From: Verrucomicrobiales bacterium
GTDB taxonomy: Bacteria > Verrucomicrobiota > Verrucomicrobiia > Limisphaerales > UBA9464
Direction: 5' to 3'
Assembly: GCA_027488845.1 (NCBI GenBank)
Contig: JAIYBC010000068.1
Location: 54,213 to 118,212, forward strand
Length of the DNA: 64,000 bases
A program made the position numbers and the translations under genes. Positions within the stretch are counted from its first letter, which is position 1. Each line of letters begins with the position of its first letter. Of the stretch, positions 31,801-37,196 are shown in pieces. The notes below the pieces were generated by a model. The model was given only the letters and a program-made list of their open reading frames with translations. It searched no databases and was not told the DNA's origin.

Positions 31801-32261
31801 CCGACGCCGGAGAAGGCGACGTCCAGCGGGGTCTCCATCTGGCCGGTGACGTTTCCGATGGCGTTGAGCGTCGGGGTCGGGCCCCCGTTGACTACCTGCG
31901 ACGAATTGAGGTTGAAGTTGTAGGTTCCGCTCGATGAACCGAACACGTTGAAGCTGCTGATGATGATTCCGCCGCTCTGGAGGAAAAGGCCGCCATGTTC
32001 CGCAGTGAGCTGGGTCGTGTAGAATTCGCTTCTCAGAAGCTGGTAGGAACCGTCGGATGCACTTGTGCCGCAAACCACGTTCTGGAGACAGACGGTTGCG
32101 TTGCGGAGAGGGTAGCCGTTGTAGGTGACGTTGCCGTTGAACAATCCCGCCAAGGCGGCGAACGGGATCGTGAGCAATCCCAGCATCCAGAGGGCGATCC
32201 GTCCAACGATCCGTGTCGGGCGGATCCGGGTTTCCACCGTGGGTTCGGCGAGGGTTTTCAT
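16860..32261 (-). CDS. Giant exported LamG protein with Tc toxin-like C-terminal region
   Basis: A 5133-residue protein. A basic N-terminus with a hydrophobic stretch (IALWMLGLLTIPFAALAG) suggests export. After a carboxypeptidase-regulatory-like unit (about 40-130) come LamG-like sandwiches at about 239-410, 434-600, 647-830, 953-1137, 1162-1353, 1580-1757, 2234-2417, 2457-2640 and 3580-3770. Between them are cadherin-like units and two blocks of HAF-type repeats (about 2007-2230 and 2660-2770). Residues 2770-3560 are unassigned. The last 750 residues are mostly helical with coiled-coil character. A segment at about 4800-4825 (FDLAQRYVFLAATAYDYE) and a closing beta domain ending DIKLTFQTYSYSG recall the C-terminus of TcA subunits of Tc toxins. 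LamG repeats usually bind glycans. The pieces suggest a carbohydrate-binding surface giant; a toxin role is inference. Confidence 0.8.
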   Translation of the reverse strand: MKTLAEPTVETRIRPTRIVGRIALWMLGLLTIPFAALAGLFNGNVTYNGYPLRNATVCLQNVVCGTSASDGSYQLLRSEFYTTQLTAEHGGLFLQSGGIIISSFNVFGSSSGTYNFNLNSSQVVNGGPTPTLNAIGNVTGQMETPLDVAFSGVGPGLNGDIVQATFVTAVSDNPSLVPSPLVSYVTSAATGTVQLRPNPGATGTANITVTVTRIDGTRFARSFVYTVTAVPSSPVPGLATAIDLNGNRQYLQLPAGTWFTNAFTVEAWVNLRSHRNWGRLFDFGNAAGVDNVLGALSEGTNGQPRMDIYGGTSGTNVLGEIRSTQAIPLNTWTHVAFVRDAAGTARIYLNGSSVGTGQVAAPRNVVRTRNYVGRSNWDQDSFVDGAIADLRIWNVGRTAAEVAGSRHGLLPPQTPGLVANYRFNEGFGTVPTHVPVANPVVMSGVNQYRVLPNLPLANNSFSIEFWAKRNAPNNHDFVIVQGRPGDNQMLHVGFRNGNDFTFAFYNNDLNTPSFTDTDWHHWAATYDATTRRRVIYRDGVQVVTDVAPVNYQGTGPITLGGSPNVSTLDFDGSISAVRFWSTARTAQEVAENRYRNLPGNTPGLSFTYSNDEQGAAAVADLAASTSNPDQGGAQTAFAMNHPAFLGTNAVVGRFLQLNRTNNQLVQIPNLGTLLSSNAITVEFWQYTDAEAIHSSVSLVSSTASRVVAHVPWQDGNIYWDFGDIATGAGPGRLSYRPPVSVVGTWNHYAFVADANANFMAIYRNGVREAFKNSASRFANLTGTMDIAPGGRVADFRIWTVARTAEQIASSRFEPVAANSPNLLVNYLFNESSGTTVADSATGSGSQNGTVTAGATFSLARINALESQLGTTVPEGHPSVVYLPAADRGSTVNYTAATSPNATLTPFGGGRYLYQPNFGFSGADTLSYTVSDGTLSRSAAVPLTVSAVNSPPVVGIGTALDLNGSTQYATLANTTNLLANSSFTIEFWARRRSPGTWEPFVTQGVGTTNQGLHVGFRGNQFTFAFWANDLNTPEFPDTLWHHWSCTYDATINRRIIYRDGVEVAADTTAADYQGTGTIEIGRSAALGEYADGSIADLRIWNLARTPAQVAANMHPAIPSSTSGLQVHLRFNEGDGITAADGASAGGVNNATLVNSPAWRPFDGPTTSIALNGSTQYGQVLDGPAVSVTGPITLEAWVQPAASGAMTILEKFGADAGGYGLRINASGMPEFVIADNSTSLDVTTGSTPVRTIGWTHLAAVWDGQSARIYVNGQLDGIRAVGRNPKDGASSLVIGAAGTTGQPQKFNGRLGDIRIWNVARTRGEIAWYRGGVATNAAGLVLNHRMTEGSGTALTDFAAGDGAQNGSLIGSPTWPASPEPGLATLQTVPYTEDAQTAIHLAAWDAETATASLTIGQFTSALGTITSGSGTGNYNLTPGTNSNTGGFVAFQVGDGVNTTPARLYFRGFPVDDAPVLGASGVIGNQPLSEGASGSVTFPVSDGDPELLQTLVLSATSSNTNLIRNPRVSAFGGTDGDATLLFRGRPGQSGTATITVVATQTSGAAISTTNQFNIVVQPVNDPPNVGPGTSLAFTPGAFVRVPSFANVTPSEEITIEFWQKATASTTGAAFQVEPDNLGNRINAHVPFTDGKVYWDFGNINTSGRLSYTPPVSILGSWQHFAFVASRSNNHMKIYRNGVEEASKPGMVAFIRGDRSLNLGQFPGQMAEFRVWNVARTGVEIRNSMHAAISNSTPGLVAYYRFNQRPLSLLANHATGAGTATNGVLVADTSVDELEPTWRDSTTTNSGPLAGLTWQTADPDLAVLQTITVGEGSTNVLNLPAWDAESLLALTWNNVSVTTGSVSQVSGSLWRYVAPTGFSGNAVLRYSVVDGGSRTTSGSLNLRVVIAQNDAPTIGTIPNTAAEEDSAAVEIPFTVDDDQPPSELSITPVVISNASLISSATVSAGDQFRRLSIVPKPGEIGTATIRVIVMDAGQKSTQTEFEIRIEPRPAFSVFDLGVVPGKLASFGTAINDRGAVTGYMADTADLESNPVGFYFSGLENGGVVENNPAVQIGPVPLQTPFRAWAINSGYTLAGSGRLGGSTVAWTREIEGDVASLGGLPGGGFAEVRAINDAGVVAGTSTINSQGSRRAFTFAPGAAALTDLGLGDAPFNLETTANAINASGHVVGAVHGSGGWRRAMVWTNGTPQSLLRIPVNTNSVANSINSFGQVVGSATRFVAGDSALEFSAIAQNVRMTNLLSNTNGNSLVAGNAAVTVEAWIRPFSFPTVRSWPVLVGNAATGQGLFWQAVPGSGGQLSFGFHGRTPTVNVGVQPSVWTHFASVYNPANSSLTVYRNGTPVATNTIAGVDLQGIPLNLNFNSAGDSSFVGALDEVRIWRTSRSATEVAANYTRRLAGNESGLVAYLPFDEATGTSSTASLASGAQSAALSGAPGWTVRAGLPAPAISMGDSVLEFDGVSALATGPSVPLHNRSFSVEFRARRSGPGVTRYVVGQGSSSNNVGLHIGFRDSNFFTFAFYANDLNTPAYPDTDWHHWACTFDSTNRARRIYRDGVLVAEDVATAAYGGTGPITVGQAPTTPTPSFSGAVQELRFWNSVRTPEEIAANMSGRLAGGTNGLVAHFPLDEGGGTTGANRVAGGGPLALSGAIAWAGRDNGLSRAFLFDSSLKRFSSLGTLPDAGASEALGINDFGQVVGYSRSGSERRAFFYSSGRLNNLHDLLPEIDQLDNWDLETANGINRSGAIVGTGLHRGVKRAFLAVPATVIGRPVLQPEGAVGRYPQITLLRTHRSDDTILNSFYWSDSEKRLYAIRPVTALIRWFTSLSDTVEIGGQVAANTQRVVSVTVNVWPKNPIIHISGAPVDVQPAVTSASYVFQSLIYVTNSATVEPSAKVFTSPNPGYTVLHYLRNDGQSPDPLSQAPHFDVVRTVAWNDSHAAFRSANWTIGSAVTDPRHTEYQSKNGYVLLEKAAYDGSGPNKAYDRGSRLGPILPVNQEKPYGNADVNPDPLIVVWYQTNRIGVAWASLPVRYGLNWPSDNSVDRIIIASGSGSGLLEESSYPSKRIYNQPDRSLPGCNPNEEHAYMPGDTLFAIRSDLNQVRNLSDPYSILKYRDPETAEWRMRVFKVVPEQDPYFFRYSGVVGREIQPPLPLSLLPLCPGSEFVPGNSEVGWKDYKGKVYARQAGPEGSHTNLVLHWFYPLQPDFYYPDETVQSGDCLPWLDRHPAGQLVAPNQGAGVLGRPIDVTYDIRWQSVPTLEIGQTLIRQRNGLPDVFNMANARVIFDSYLAATSPDGLVGRLLEDSPTTLASPIHVPGSTNFLARFYDPISPRTLTTGVSIPASLKRQNIAGKEYFSDLPWFLKVRLTYDPVNNWLSFSGHLDEEFGVGDPLLLPNVLSSRERDRLKLLAQGDLGWAGLMDRLYNLTRNPAEVDLAPSDGVPDQALRLGLKKVLSTNFVSVAFERRTLVPTNKVTMTFLNGRPFYRTNEIMVGVWLPEQRPAPTTLEQAILDNAALSREASRLFGPEAAQGIRLIRGVGGAPIQSTFSISSRVENEVLTSGPKVLTTGLGGLPPATPRPGRALRFTGTNGLVTIGDATTFPDLRNTPFTVEFWARADASATEQYILAQPNGPASFGALRIGFRDSGRFAFDLGTTPQSESLFVTSDRYTDTNWHHWACTFDPDTGIQRILRDGTAVASRTNSVLRYDGYGSLELGRHLGNVFRGTLDEIRVWRTARSASEIRGQMRKRQLGSGEEPNLALLYRCDESAGPLASDATAVAGANPGVLSGSVSLVESDAPTGIPPRFITIAENNDATLGGLPVALHVIRVEDGPFRGEIKVLPGDNVFDERVTMRHSADFGGDPDPLTFQWFYKPIGADFDPTDLPVVADPEDAMPSEMRGWTLYSGVTPPTGAGVNYVTTGEGGESGIITLSDNAFICRYRGYTVDAWASTNTWSDWVGDPTGTPEQPRAALAEGWVKRVIRGLNPFDARTRDFHSSPAATFASMLIQAGPRYEGPIAFNPSADAINRVGLIEAYATVLNRARGLSIDGVPQVDFNPANNALLLAATKIADLYVVLGNEAYADASDPSIGFGSGSRDYGSLASSIFSFQNQMDSLLEEELTLLRGRDDSAAGVGAAPVYNHLFWNFTLGEGEVAYQQNYNISDQNQDGFIDEKDARILFPQGHGDAWGHYLEAIRQHYDLLRHPYFTWIPRSELVAVAGAAVKVDFLDERKFAAMAAAKARTGSEIVDLTYRLNYVDDPEGQWQGYKDTDTERAWGVTEWARRAGTGAYFDWLTANTILPSVDPNPEHTGIDKIDRQTVRELREIPALFDEIQSRLKQADAGLNPLGLAKGVVPFDIDPSLVSGAVGNVAKTHFEQVQERALKSLRNAANVWDEVNKSTEALRRNQDSVEQLTANVIDQERDYKNRLIEIFGYPHAGDIGAGKTYPGGYDGPDLYHYMYVPVPDFDGVRATESAPATGYFTQMNLGIDNTGNSQSGAFGDSNQQFFFPEDFAAGLQSDTPFLISTNQRILQVVYPRTTGRYAYSPPASWGQRRAAGELQMALSDLIQAEARLRTALAADDALFADIEDRARLLSARYDLRAEELKLRSDLANVKISFATAIVGLKALHGILDESGKITGSIGDATQEALPTTVGLASDATSSARSAIKFGAIALKQTVNQGATAAKSGAEVIEKIGLPAAEGIVNSKIQKAEFSYEIRKQVDELERLLHQVAGSRMEGIRLAEAVNQSANRYLSALAKGQRLIEERVAYRVRIAARTTENRYQDMTFRIFRNDALQKYRATFDLAQRYVFLAATAYDYESNLLGTDTRGGRNFLTEIVRQRSIGQMLDGQPVVGRPGLADAFGRMGANFDVLKTQLGFNNPQTESSRFSLRNELFRLRNSSDLDWRSVLTSKRVANLWDIPEFRRYCRSFAPESAGAQPGLVIRFPTTVRAGQNFFDWPLGGGDSAYDPSRFSTRIRGVGVWFSGYNGLGLSQTPRIYLVPAGADILSSPNANDFVTRSWRVVDQALPVPFPIGANRLSDAGWIPVNDSVGGSFAEVRRFSGFRAYHDSGGFTAAEMTSDSRLIGRSVWNTDWMLIIPGQTFLNNADAGLDAFIRSVDDIKLTFQTYSYSGN

Positions 32262-32286
32262 GGGAGATTGGGGAAGCTGGGGCGAC

Positions 32287-34119
32287 TTACTGGTTGAGGA
32301 CCGCGGTGGTGGAGACGCGTGTCAGCCGAAAGGGACCGGAGGCGACGATGTTGGTCTTGTGGAGGCCGGTGACGGTCTCGCGGTAGGTGCCGACGAGGAG
32401 GCTGTCGCCGTACCCCGGCGGCGAGTTGGTCGATGCGGGATCGACCTCCAATCGGAGCACCCTGCGGATCGTGAGTCCGCGCCGGTGCGCCGGATGGTAG
32501 CGATGCCTGAAGGGATTCCGTGCGAAGGTCTCCGAGAGCGTGTTGGTCGTGCTCACGGTCCCGCCCGGAGCCAGGCTGCCGGCCATCGGCAGTTCGTTTT
32601 CCGCGAAGTCGAATCCGGCGGTGCTGTGGCGGCGACCGACGGGTGTTCCATCCCGGGACAGGACCCCGGTCAGGCCGGTGATCTTGGTCTCGTCGGTGAC
32701 GAGCACCTCGCGACCCGGAACGACGACGACGGTGGTTCCGTCCGGCGTGTTGGTGGTGGTTCCGTCGCGCCACATCTCGATGACCTCCTTGAGCAGGCGG
32801 ACTGTGCCGGTGGCGTCGACATGGAGGATGACCGGGAGGTTGAACTCGGAGGCGGTCGGCGTCGGGGCCATGGACGGCGCGGTGCGGACGACGGAGTTCG
32901 GGACGCGGTTCGTGACGACGATGCCCGTGGTGGCATTGGTCTCCAGCTCCAACGTGAATCCCGTTGAGACATTGGTGGCGAGCGGCCCGGAGTGGGCCTC
33001 GCTGACGGCGTTGATCGAGGCGAGACCAAGCCAGAGGCCGGAGGCGATCCGGGAACCGATGGACTTGGCGAGACCGCCGGAGGAAGACCCCGCATTGGAG
33101 AGTTCGCGGTCTGCGACCAACGGGATGAGCAGCCGGACACCCTGGCCGTCGACCACTTCGAGAACCGTTTCGTAGGTGTCCGCCGTCATGTCCTGACGCC
33201 GGATCGCGATCCGTTCACGGCTGGAGGTCCGCCCCGGCAAGGTGCGGGTCCAGAGCGCGGGAAGCGGGATCCAGGCCGGGCCGCCGGTCTCCGTCACAAC
33301 GGCGATCGAAAGCGCGTTGGTGCCGGGGTTGCGCAGGTCGCGGATCTCCAGGGTCCGGGTCGCCGGGTCGAGGTTGGCGAGCTCGAACTCCAGTTCGGTC
33401 CCGATCGTGCCGAATTCGAGGGAGTCCGAGGCGAACGGCTTGGCGGCTACCGGTGCGAGGTAGTCCGAACCACCCCGGCAATGGATCCAATAGGCCTTGC
33501 CCGATTCGACGAGGTCGGAAGGTTGGACACCTGCCCAGACACCGTTGGTGCCGAGCCGGTAGATGGGCACGAGGCCTTGGCCAGGAGAGAAGTGGGCGGC
33601 GGAGGCGCGGAAAAAGGAGAGGAAGGTCGGAGGCAGGCCGGGATCGACGGGAAGTCCCCGGAGATTGAGGGTGTCGGGCGTCCAGCTGCGGGAACGCGAC
33701 GAGGGGCGTCCGGTGATCCGGAGGACCTGGTTGGTCGCGGCGTTGAGCCTGATCAGGTAGGCCCGGTTGGCCTGGAGACGGAGGAGGTCGTTCTGGAAGG
33801 CCTCCACGCGATTGGTCGACACCCACGAGAACCATCCGGCCCGCTGAAGTCCCTCCTCGGTCACATCCTGGACGAACTCCGGCGACCCGGTGGTGTCCGA
33901 GTAGGTCCAGATGCTGTCCACGGCGAGGCCCACGACAAGCGCCTCGATGGCCGGGATCTCGGGCTGCACGTCGACATGAACCGCGTTCCAGCCCGGCACG
34001 AGGGTCAGTTCCTGGACCACCGTGGGGTCCGCCCGGAGCATCTGCAGCGAGGCGGCCAACAGCAGGAGGGCGGCGAACATCCGGCGCCAGGCTCCGGTTT
34101 CGTAGGGGGACGGCTTCAT
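32287..34119 (-). CDS. Secreted protein of unknown function (GWN family) in the giant-gene operon
   Basis: A 610-residue exported protein with signal MFAALLLLAASLQMLRADP after a short polar leader. The mature part begins QELTLVPGWNAVHVDVQP, an opening I associate with a Verrucomicrobial secreted family without known function. The middle is beta-rich with no catalytic motif that I recognise. The last 110 residues form a separate block with HRYHPAHRRGLTIRR and YGDSLLVGTYRETVTGL, which has closely spaced His and Arg residues. Its start overlaps the parvulin-like gene by ATGA, and the giant gene follows after 25 bp. A partner or assembly factor of the giant protein is the simplest reading, from context only. 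Confidence 0.7.
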   Translation of the reverse strand: MKPSPYETGAWRRMFAALLLLAASLQMLRADPTVVQELTLVPGWNAVHVDVQPEIPAIEALVVGLAVDSIWTYSDTTGSPEFVQDVTEEGLQRAGWFSWVSTNRVEAFQNDLLRLQANRAYLIRLNAATNQVLRITGRPSSRSRSWTPDTLNLRGLPVDPGLPPTFLSFFRASAAHFSPGQGLVPIYRLGTNGVWAGVQPSDLVESGKAYWIHCRGGSDYLAPVAAKPFASDSLEFGTIGTELEFELANLDPATRTLEIRDLRNPGTNALSIAVVTETGGPAWIPLPALWTRTLPGRTSSRERIAIRRQDMTADTYETVLEVVDGQGVRLLIPLVADRELSNAGSSSGGLAKSIGSRIASGLWLGLASINAVSEAHSGPLATNVSTGFTLELETNATTGIVVTNRVPNSVVRTAPSMAPTPTASEFNLPVILHVDATGTVRLLKEVIEMWRDGTTTNTPDGTTVVVVPGREVLVTDETKITGLTGVLSRDGTPVGRRHSTAGFDFAENELPMAGSLAPGGTVSTTNTLSETFARNPFRHRYHPAHRRGLTIRRVLRLEVDPASTNSPPGYGDSLLVGTYRETVTGLHKTNIVASGPFRLTRVSTTAVLNQ

Positions 34120-35075
34120 GGGGTTTGGGGGCGGGGCGGAGAAGGGTTCGACGGGTGGGTGGCGTGCCGGGAGGAGAGTCCGGCGAGCGCGGCGGAGTTG
34201 GTTCGGATCGGGACGGATCCGAGGATGCGGCGGAGGTGCTCGCGGTCCCGTTCCTCGGACTTGCCGAGCAGGATCCGGTGACGGAGCCCGTCGGCGATCT
34301 CCTGCAGCGGCCGGCGTGTCCGTGGGCGGGTGGCGTAGAGACGGACGAAGAGGAACGCGTTGGTGGTCTCGATGACCGGGGAGATCGCCCCGTTGGTCCG
34401 CAGCGAACGGAGGGCTTCTGCGACGGCGCCGGGCAGGGATCCGTCGTCGGTGGCGGTGATCCAGCCGGTGTCGCCGCGGTTGTAGCGGGTGGCGGTGTCG
34501 TCGGAATTCTCGCGGACGAGGGCGTGGTAGCCCGGTTCGTCGAGGGACTCGGCCCGGCTCCGCAGGTCGGCCGCGAGATCGGCCTTCCGCCTGCGGGAGG
34601 ACTCGTCCGCCTTGGTGCTCACGCCGATCCGAATCACCCCGCCCCGCACGGCGGCGGGAAGGGTGTGGCGGTCGATCTCGGACTCGTAAAGGGCGGTCAC
34701 CTCGGCCTCGGTCACGGATGGCTGCCCGGCGCCGCGTTGCCGCTCCTCAAGGCGCGAAACCAGCATCCGCTCAATGGCCCGCTGGGTCTCCGGTTCGGCG
34801 TCGATCCCGGTTCGCCGCGCCTCGGCTAGCTGGGCCTCGAAGCGGATCATCTCCTGAAGCACGGCCTCCGTCCTTGCCGTCGCCCCCCGCGCGGCCAGTT
34901 CCCTTTCCAGGTCGGCGACGCGGATCTTCCGCGTGCCGACCATGGCCACGACGTCCGGATCCAGCGCGATGTCCGGTGCCGCCTTCCGCTCGCAGCCGCA
35001 CAGGAACAGGACGGCCACGGCGAGCGCGACGGTCGTTCCCCTGCACCCCACTTGGTCGAGGAGGAGGTGGCTCAC
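34116..35075 (-). CDS. Parvulin/SurA-like peptidylprolyl isomerase lipoprotein
   Basis: A 319-residue lipoprotein (GTTVALAVAVLFLCGC, lipidated Cys28) built like SurA/PpiC chaperones. An N-terminal helical chaperone part (about 40-140, VAMVGTRKIRVADLERELA) is followed by a parvulin-like domain (about 140-270) with the RGDTGWIT segment where the family has G-D-L-G-W. The NAFLFVRLYATRP strand near the end also fits. These proteins help fold exported proteins in the periplasm. It starts with GTG and overlaps the response regulator stop by 4 nt (GTGA); its own stop overlaps the next start by ATGA. Being translationally coupled to genes for huge exported proteins, it probably serves them. Several parvulin core residues look replaced, so isomerase activity is unsure. 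Confidence 0.8.
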   Translation of the reverse strand: MSHLLLDQVGCRGTTVALAVAVLFLCGCERKAAPDIALDPDVVAMVGTRKIRVADLERELAARGATARTEAVLQEMIRFEAQLAEARRTGIDAEPETQRAIERMLVSRLEERQRGAGQPSVTEAEVTALYESEIDRHTLPAAVRGGVIRIGVSTKADESSRRRKADLAADLRSRAESLDEPGYHALVRENSDDTATRYNRGDTGWITATDDGSLPGAVAEALRSLRTNGAISPVIETTNAFLFVRLYATRPRTRRPLQEIADGLRHRILLGKSEERDREHLRRILGSVPIRTNSAALAGLSSRHATHPSNPSPPRPQTP

Positions 35076-35428
35076 GATGCGGCCCTCCGTCTTCCCAGGA
35101 GTCGGTGGAGGTCGAGGAGTCGGTCCTTGGTCACGAACGCGACGGCGCCCGCGTCTTCCGCGGAGCCCTTGAGTTGCGGTTCGTCGTTCTCGGTGACGAT
35201 CACCACTTGGGCGGCGGGATCCCTCCTGAGGATCCGGCGTGTCGCCTCGAGGCCCCCCACCCGGGGCATCCGGAGATCCATGATCGTCCAGTCGGGGCGG
35301 AATGCCTCGAAGGCCTCGACCGCCTCGTCGCCGTCCTCCACCTCCCGGACCTCGTCGGCATCATCGGCCACGATGGAACGGATGGTCCGTCGCATCTGGG
35401 CGTGGTCGTCGACGATGAGGAGGCGCAT
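35072..35428 (-). CDS. Receiver-only response regulator
   Basis: A 118-residue CheY-like receiver domain with no output domain. The acidic pocket is Asp7/Asp8 (LLIVDDHA), the phospho-acceptor is Asp51 (WTIMDLRMP), the switch Thr is Thr79 (VIVTEND) and the conserved Lys is Lys101 (FVTKD). The sequence style (DDHAQMRRTI) is NarL-like, but the chain ends just after the last helix at RRRAAS, so no DNA-binding HTH is present. I chose the ATG at 35428 because it begins exactly at the domain. It is the first gene of the operon and overlaps the parvulin-like gene by 4 nt. No histidine kinase is encoded nearby. It may act by protein contacts rather than on DNA. Confidence 0.85.
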   Translation of the reverse strand: MRLLIVDDHAQMRRTIRSIVADDADEVREVEDGDEAVEAFEAFRPDWTIMDLRMPRVGGLEATRRILRRDPAAQVVIVTENDEPQLKGSAEDAGAVAFVTKDRLLDLHRLLGRRRAAS

Positions 35429-35491
35429 GACAGGATTTCGAGGCCCCATCCTGCATGGGGATCCCATCCCTGTGCATCCGCGCGAACACCG

Positions 35492-35531
35492 ATTCTACGG
35501 TACGTGGGAGTACCTACGTGTTCCCACGTAG
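35492..35531 (-). promoter_or_regulatory. Palindromic operator and candidate promoter of the giant-gene operon
   Basis: Three overlapping inverted repeats sit 64-103 bp upstream of the response regulator ATG: TACGTGGGA/TCCCACGTA (35501-35509 and 35522-35530), CTACGTG/CACGTAG (35514-35520 and 35525-35531) and GGTAC/GTACC (35499-35503 and 35510-35514). On the minus strand a -10-like TAGAAT (35497-35492) follows. With 17-nt spacing, the -35 position falls inside the palindrome. This is the layout of a class II activator site or of a repressor site. Confidence 0.55.
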
Positions 35532-35541
35532 GGCTTCCGGT

Positions 35542-37068
35542 TCAGCCGTCGAAACCGGTCCGGCGCAGCATGGTGCGGATCGCGTCGGGGTCGGATTCGA
35601 GGGCGTCCGCGGCCTGGAGGAGGTCCGCGGACGAAACCGGATACCAGCCGCGCTTGGTGCGGTCGCAGAGCCCGGCGACGTTGAACGGACGGACGGCGTC
35701 GGCGACCAGGGCGGCGAGGTCCGCCGAGGGGGCCCTGCCTGCGGCCAGCAGGCAGCCGCGCATGTCCGGTCCGAACCGCGGATGGGACCGCAGGAGGAAT
35801 CCCGGCGCCAACCCGGGCTTCCCCAGGCGGCGCGCACATTCCGAAAAGCTGGCTGCGGCGAAGTAGAGCATGGAGAGCGCCTCGAACGATTCCGGGTCGC
35901 CCAGGGTGCGATAGGCGGCTCCCACCAGATCCGCGGTGGCGTCGAGGTCGGCCAGGGTCTCCACCCCGTATCGGTCCAGCCCTTCCTGTGGTTCGCCGGC
36001 CTCCATCCAGTCGCAGAGACGTTCGATGCCCAGCAGGGACAGGACGAAGCCGGTCGAGAAGAGGGGATCGATGAAGCCGGCCGCCATCGGGAGCTGTATC
36101 CACCCGGGGCCGATGGCCGAGCGGCTCCGGAAGGGCAGGGGCGAGCGACGTTGGAAAGGCTGGATCCGGGCGGCGGAGCGGAACGCCTCCGAGACCGACG
36201 GCAGGCGGTCCATCAGGCCGTTCCACATGGCTTCGGGATCCTCGTTCCAACGCGATGCGGCCGCCTCCGGGGTGAGGGCGAACCCGGCGCTGGTCACGTC
36301 GTTGTTGAACCTCAGCACCCACATCCATCCGCCGTCGAACAGGTGGTGGAGCGCCGCGTCGTCCGGGGTGAATGGCGCCGCCTGGAATCCGGGGAACAGG
36401 GTCTCCCAACGGTGGACCCCGGTGAAATGGCTCCAGATCCCCGTGGTCGCGGGAAGTCCCTGGAAGTGCCCGGCCTCGAGTCCAAGTTGACGGTGGAGGA
36501 ATCCGTCCGGGCCGGAGGCATCGAGGATCCAGCGGGCACGGCAGCGGAAGGGGCCGCCGGAGGCCTCGCCCGAGAGTTCCCAGGCGTCGCCGTCCCGTTC
36601 GACTTGGTCCAGGCGCGTCTCGTCCTGGTACTCGCATCCCGCCTCGACCGCCTTCCGCTGGAGGAACAGGTCGAAGTCGGGACGATGCCAGTGGGTGTCG
36701 GCCACGGCGTCGTTCGGGCTCGCGGCCACCAGCAGCTGCCGGGAACGGTCCGCGTCGTCGGACCAGGCCTCGCCATCGCGGTGGTGGAAGAAGCTGAACC
36801 CGCGCTTCAGGCCGCAGGCGACCTCGGGATGGGTGGCCTGCCAGGTGCCCCACTTCGAGAACGCCCGCAGCCATGGCAGGCCGAAGCGGTCCGCGAGTTC
36901 CTCCAGAAGCAGGTTCGAGAGCGGGGTCGAGGATTCCCCGATGGCGAAACGCGGATGCCTTCCCCGTTCGATCAGCACCACCGAACGGCCCAGGCGGCGG
37001 GCGAGGATGGCCATGAGCGAACCGGCGAAACCCGAACCCACGATCGCGACGTCGAAGTCGGCGGACAT
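35542..37068 (-). CDS. FAD-dependent oxidoreductase related to flavin halogenases
   Basis: A 508-residue cytoplasmic flavoprotein. The N-terminal dinucleotide fold is VAIVGSGFAGS (7-17), followed by IGESSTP, the motif shared by flavin-dependent halogenases and related monooxygenases. GGWMWVLRF stands where tryptophan halogenases have W-x-W-x-I-P, but the closing I-P is missing. GLKRGFSFF holds a Lys that could be the counterpart of the halogenase Lys. A second FAD motif region (PMAAGFIDPLFSTG) fits the family. It may be a halogenase, an epoxidase or a geranylgeranyl reductase-like enzyme, and the changed W-x-W motif weakens the halogenase reading. It is divergent from ispH. The start at 37068 gives a proper FAD fold at the N-terminus. 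Confidence 0.75.
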   Translation of the reverse strand: MSADFDVAIVGSGFAGSLMAILARRLGRSVVLIERGRHPRFAIGESSTPLSNLLLEELADRFGLPWLRAFSKWGTWQATHPEVACGLKRGFSFFHHRDGEAWSDDADRSRQLLVAASPNDAVADTHWHRPDFDLFLQRKAVEAGCEYQDETRLDQVERDGDAWELSGEASGGPFRCRARWILDASGPDGFLHRQLGLEAGHFQGLPATTGIWSHFTGVHRWETLFPGFQAAPFTPDDAALHHLFDGGWMWVLRFNNDVTSAGFALTPEAAASRWNEDPEAMWNGLMDRLPSVSEAFRSAARIQPFQRRSPLPFRSRSAIGPGWIQLPMAAGFIDPLFSTGFVLSLLGIERLCDWMEAGEPQEGLDRYGVETLADLDATADLVGAAYRTLGDPESFEALSMLYFAAASFSECARRLGKPGLAPGFLLRSHPRFGPDMRGCLLAAGRAPSADLAALVADAVRPFNVAGLCDRTKRGWYPVSSADLLQAADALESDPDAIRTMLRRTGFDG

Positions 37069-37196
37069 GGCGGAGAGTGTGCTTCCGCGATACCCCGGGG
37101 CCAAGCCCCGGCACTTCGGGGGGAGGCGGGGCGGCCCGAAGCGCGCGGGCACTGTCTGCTCGACGTCCGCAGGCCCTCGGCTACGGTCCACGCGTC

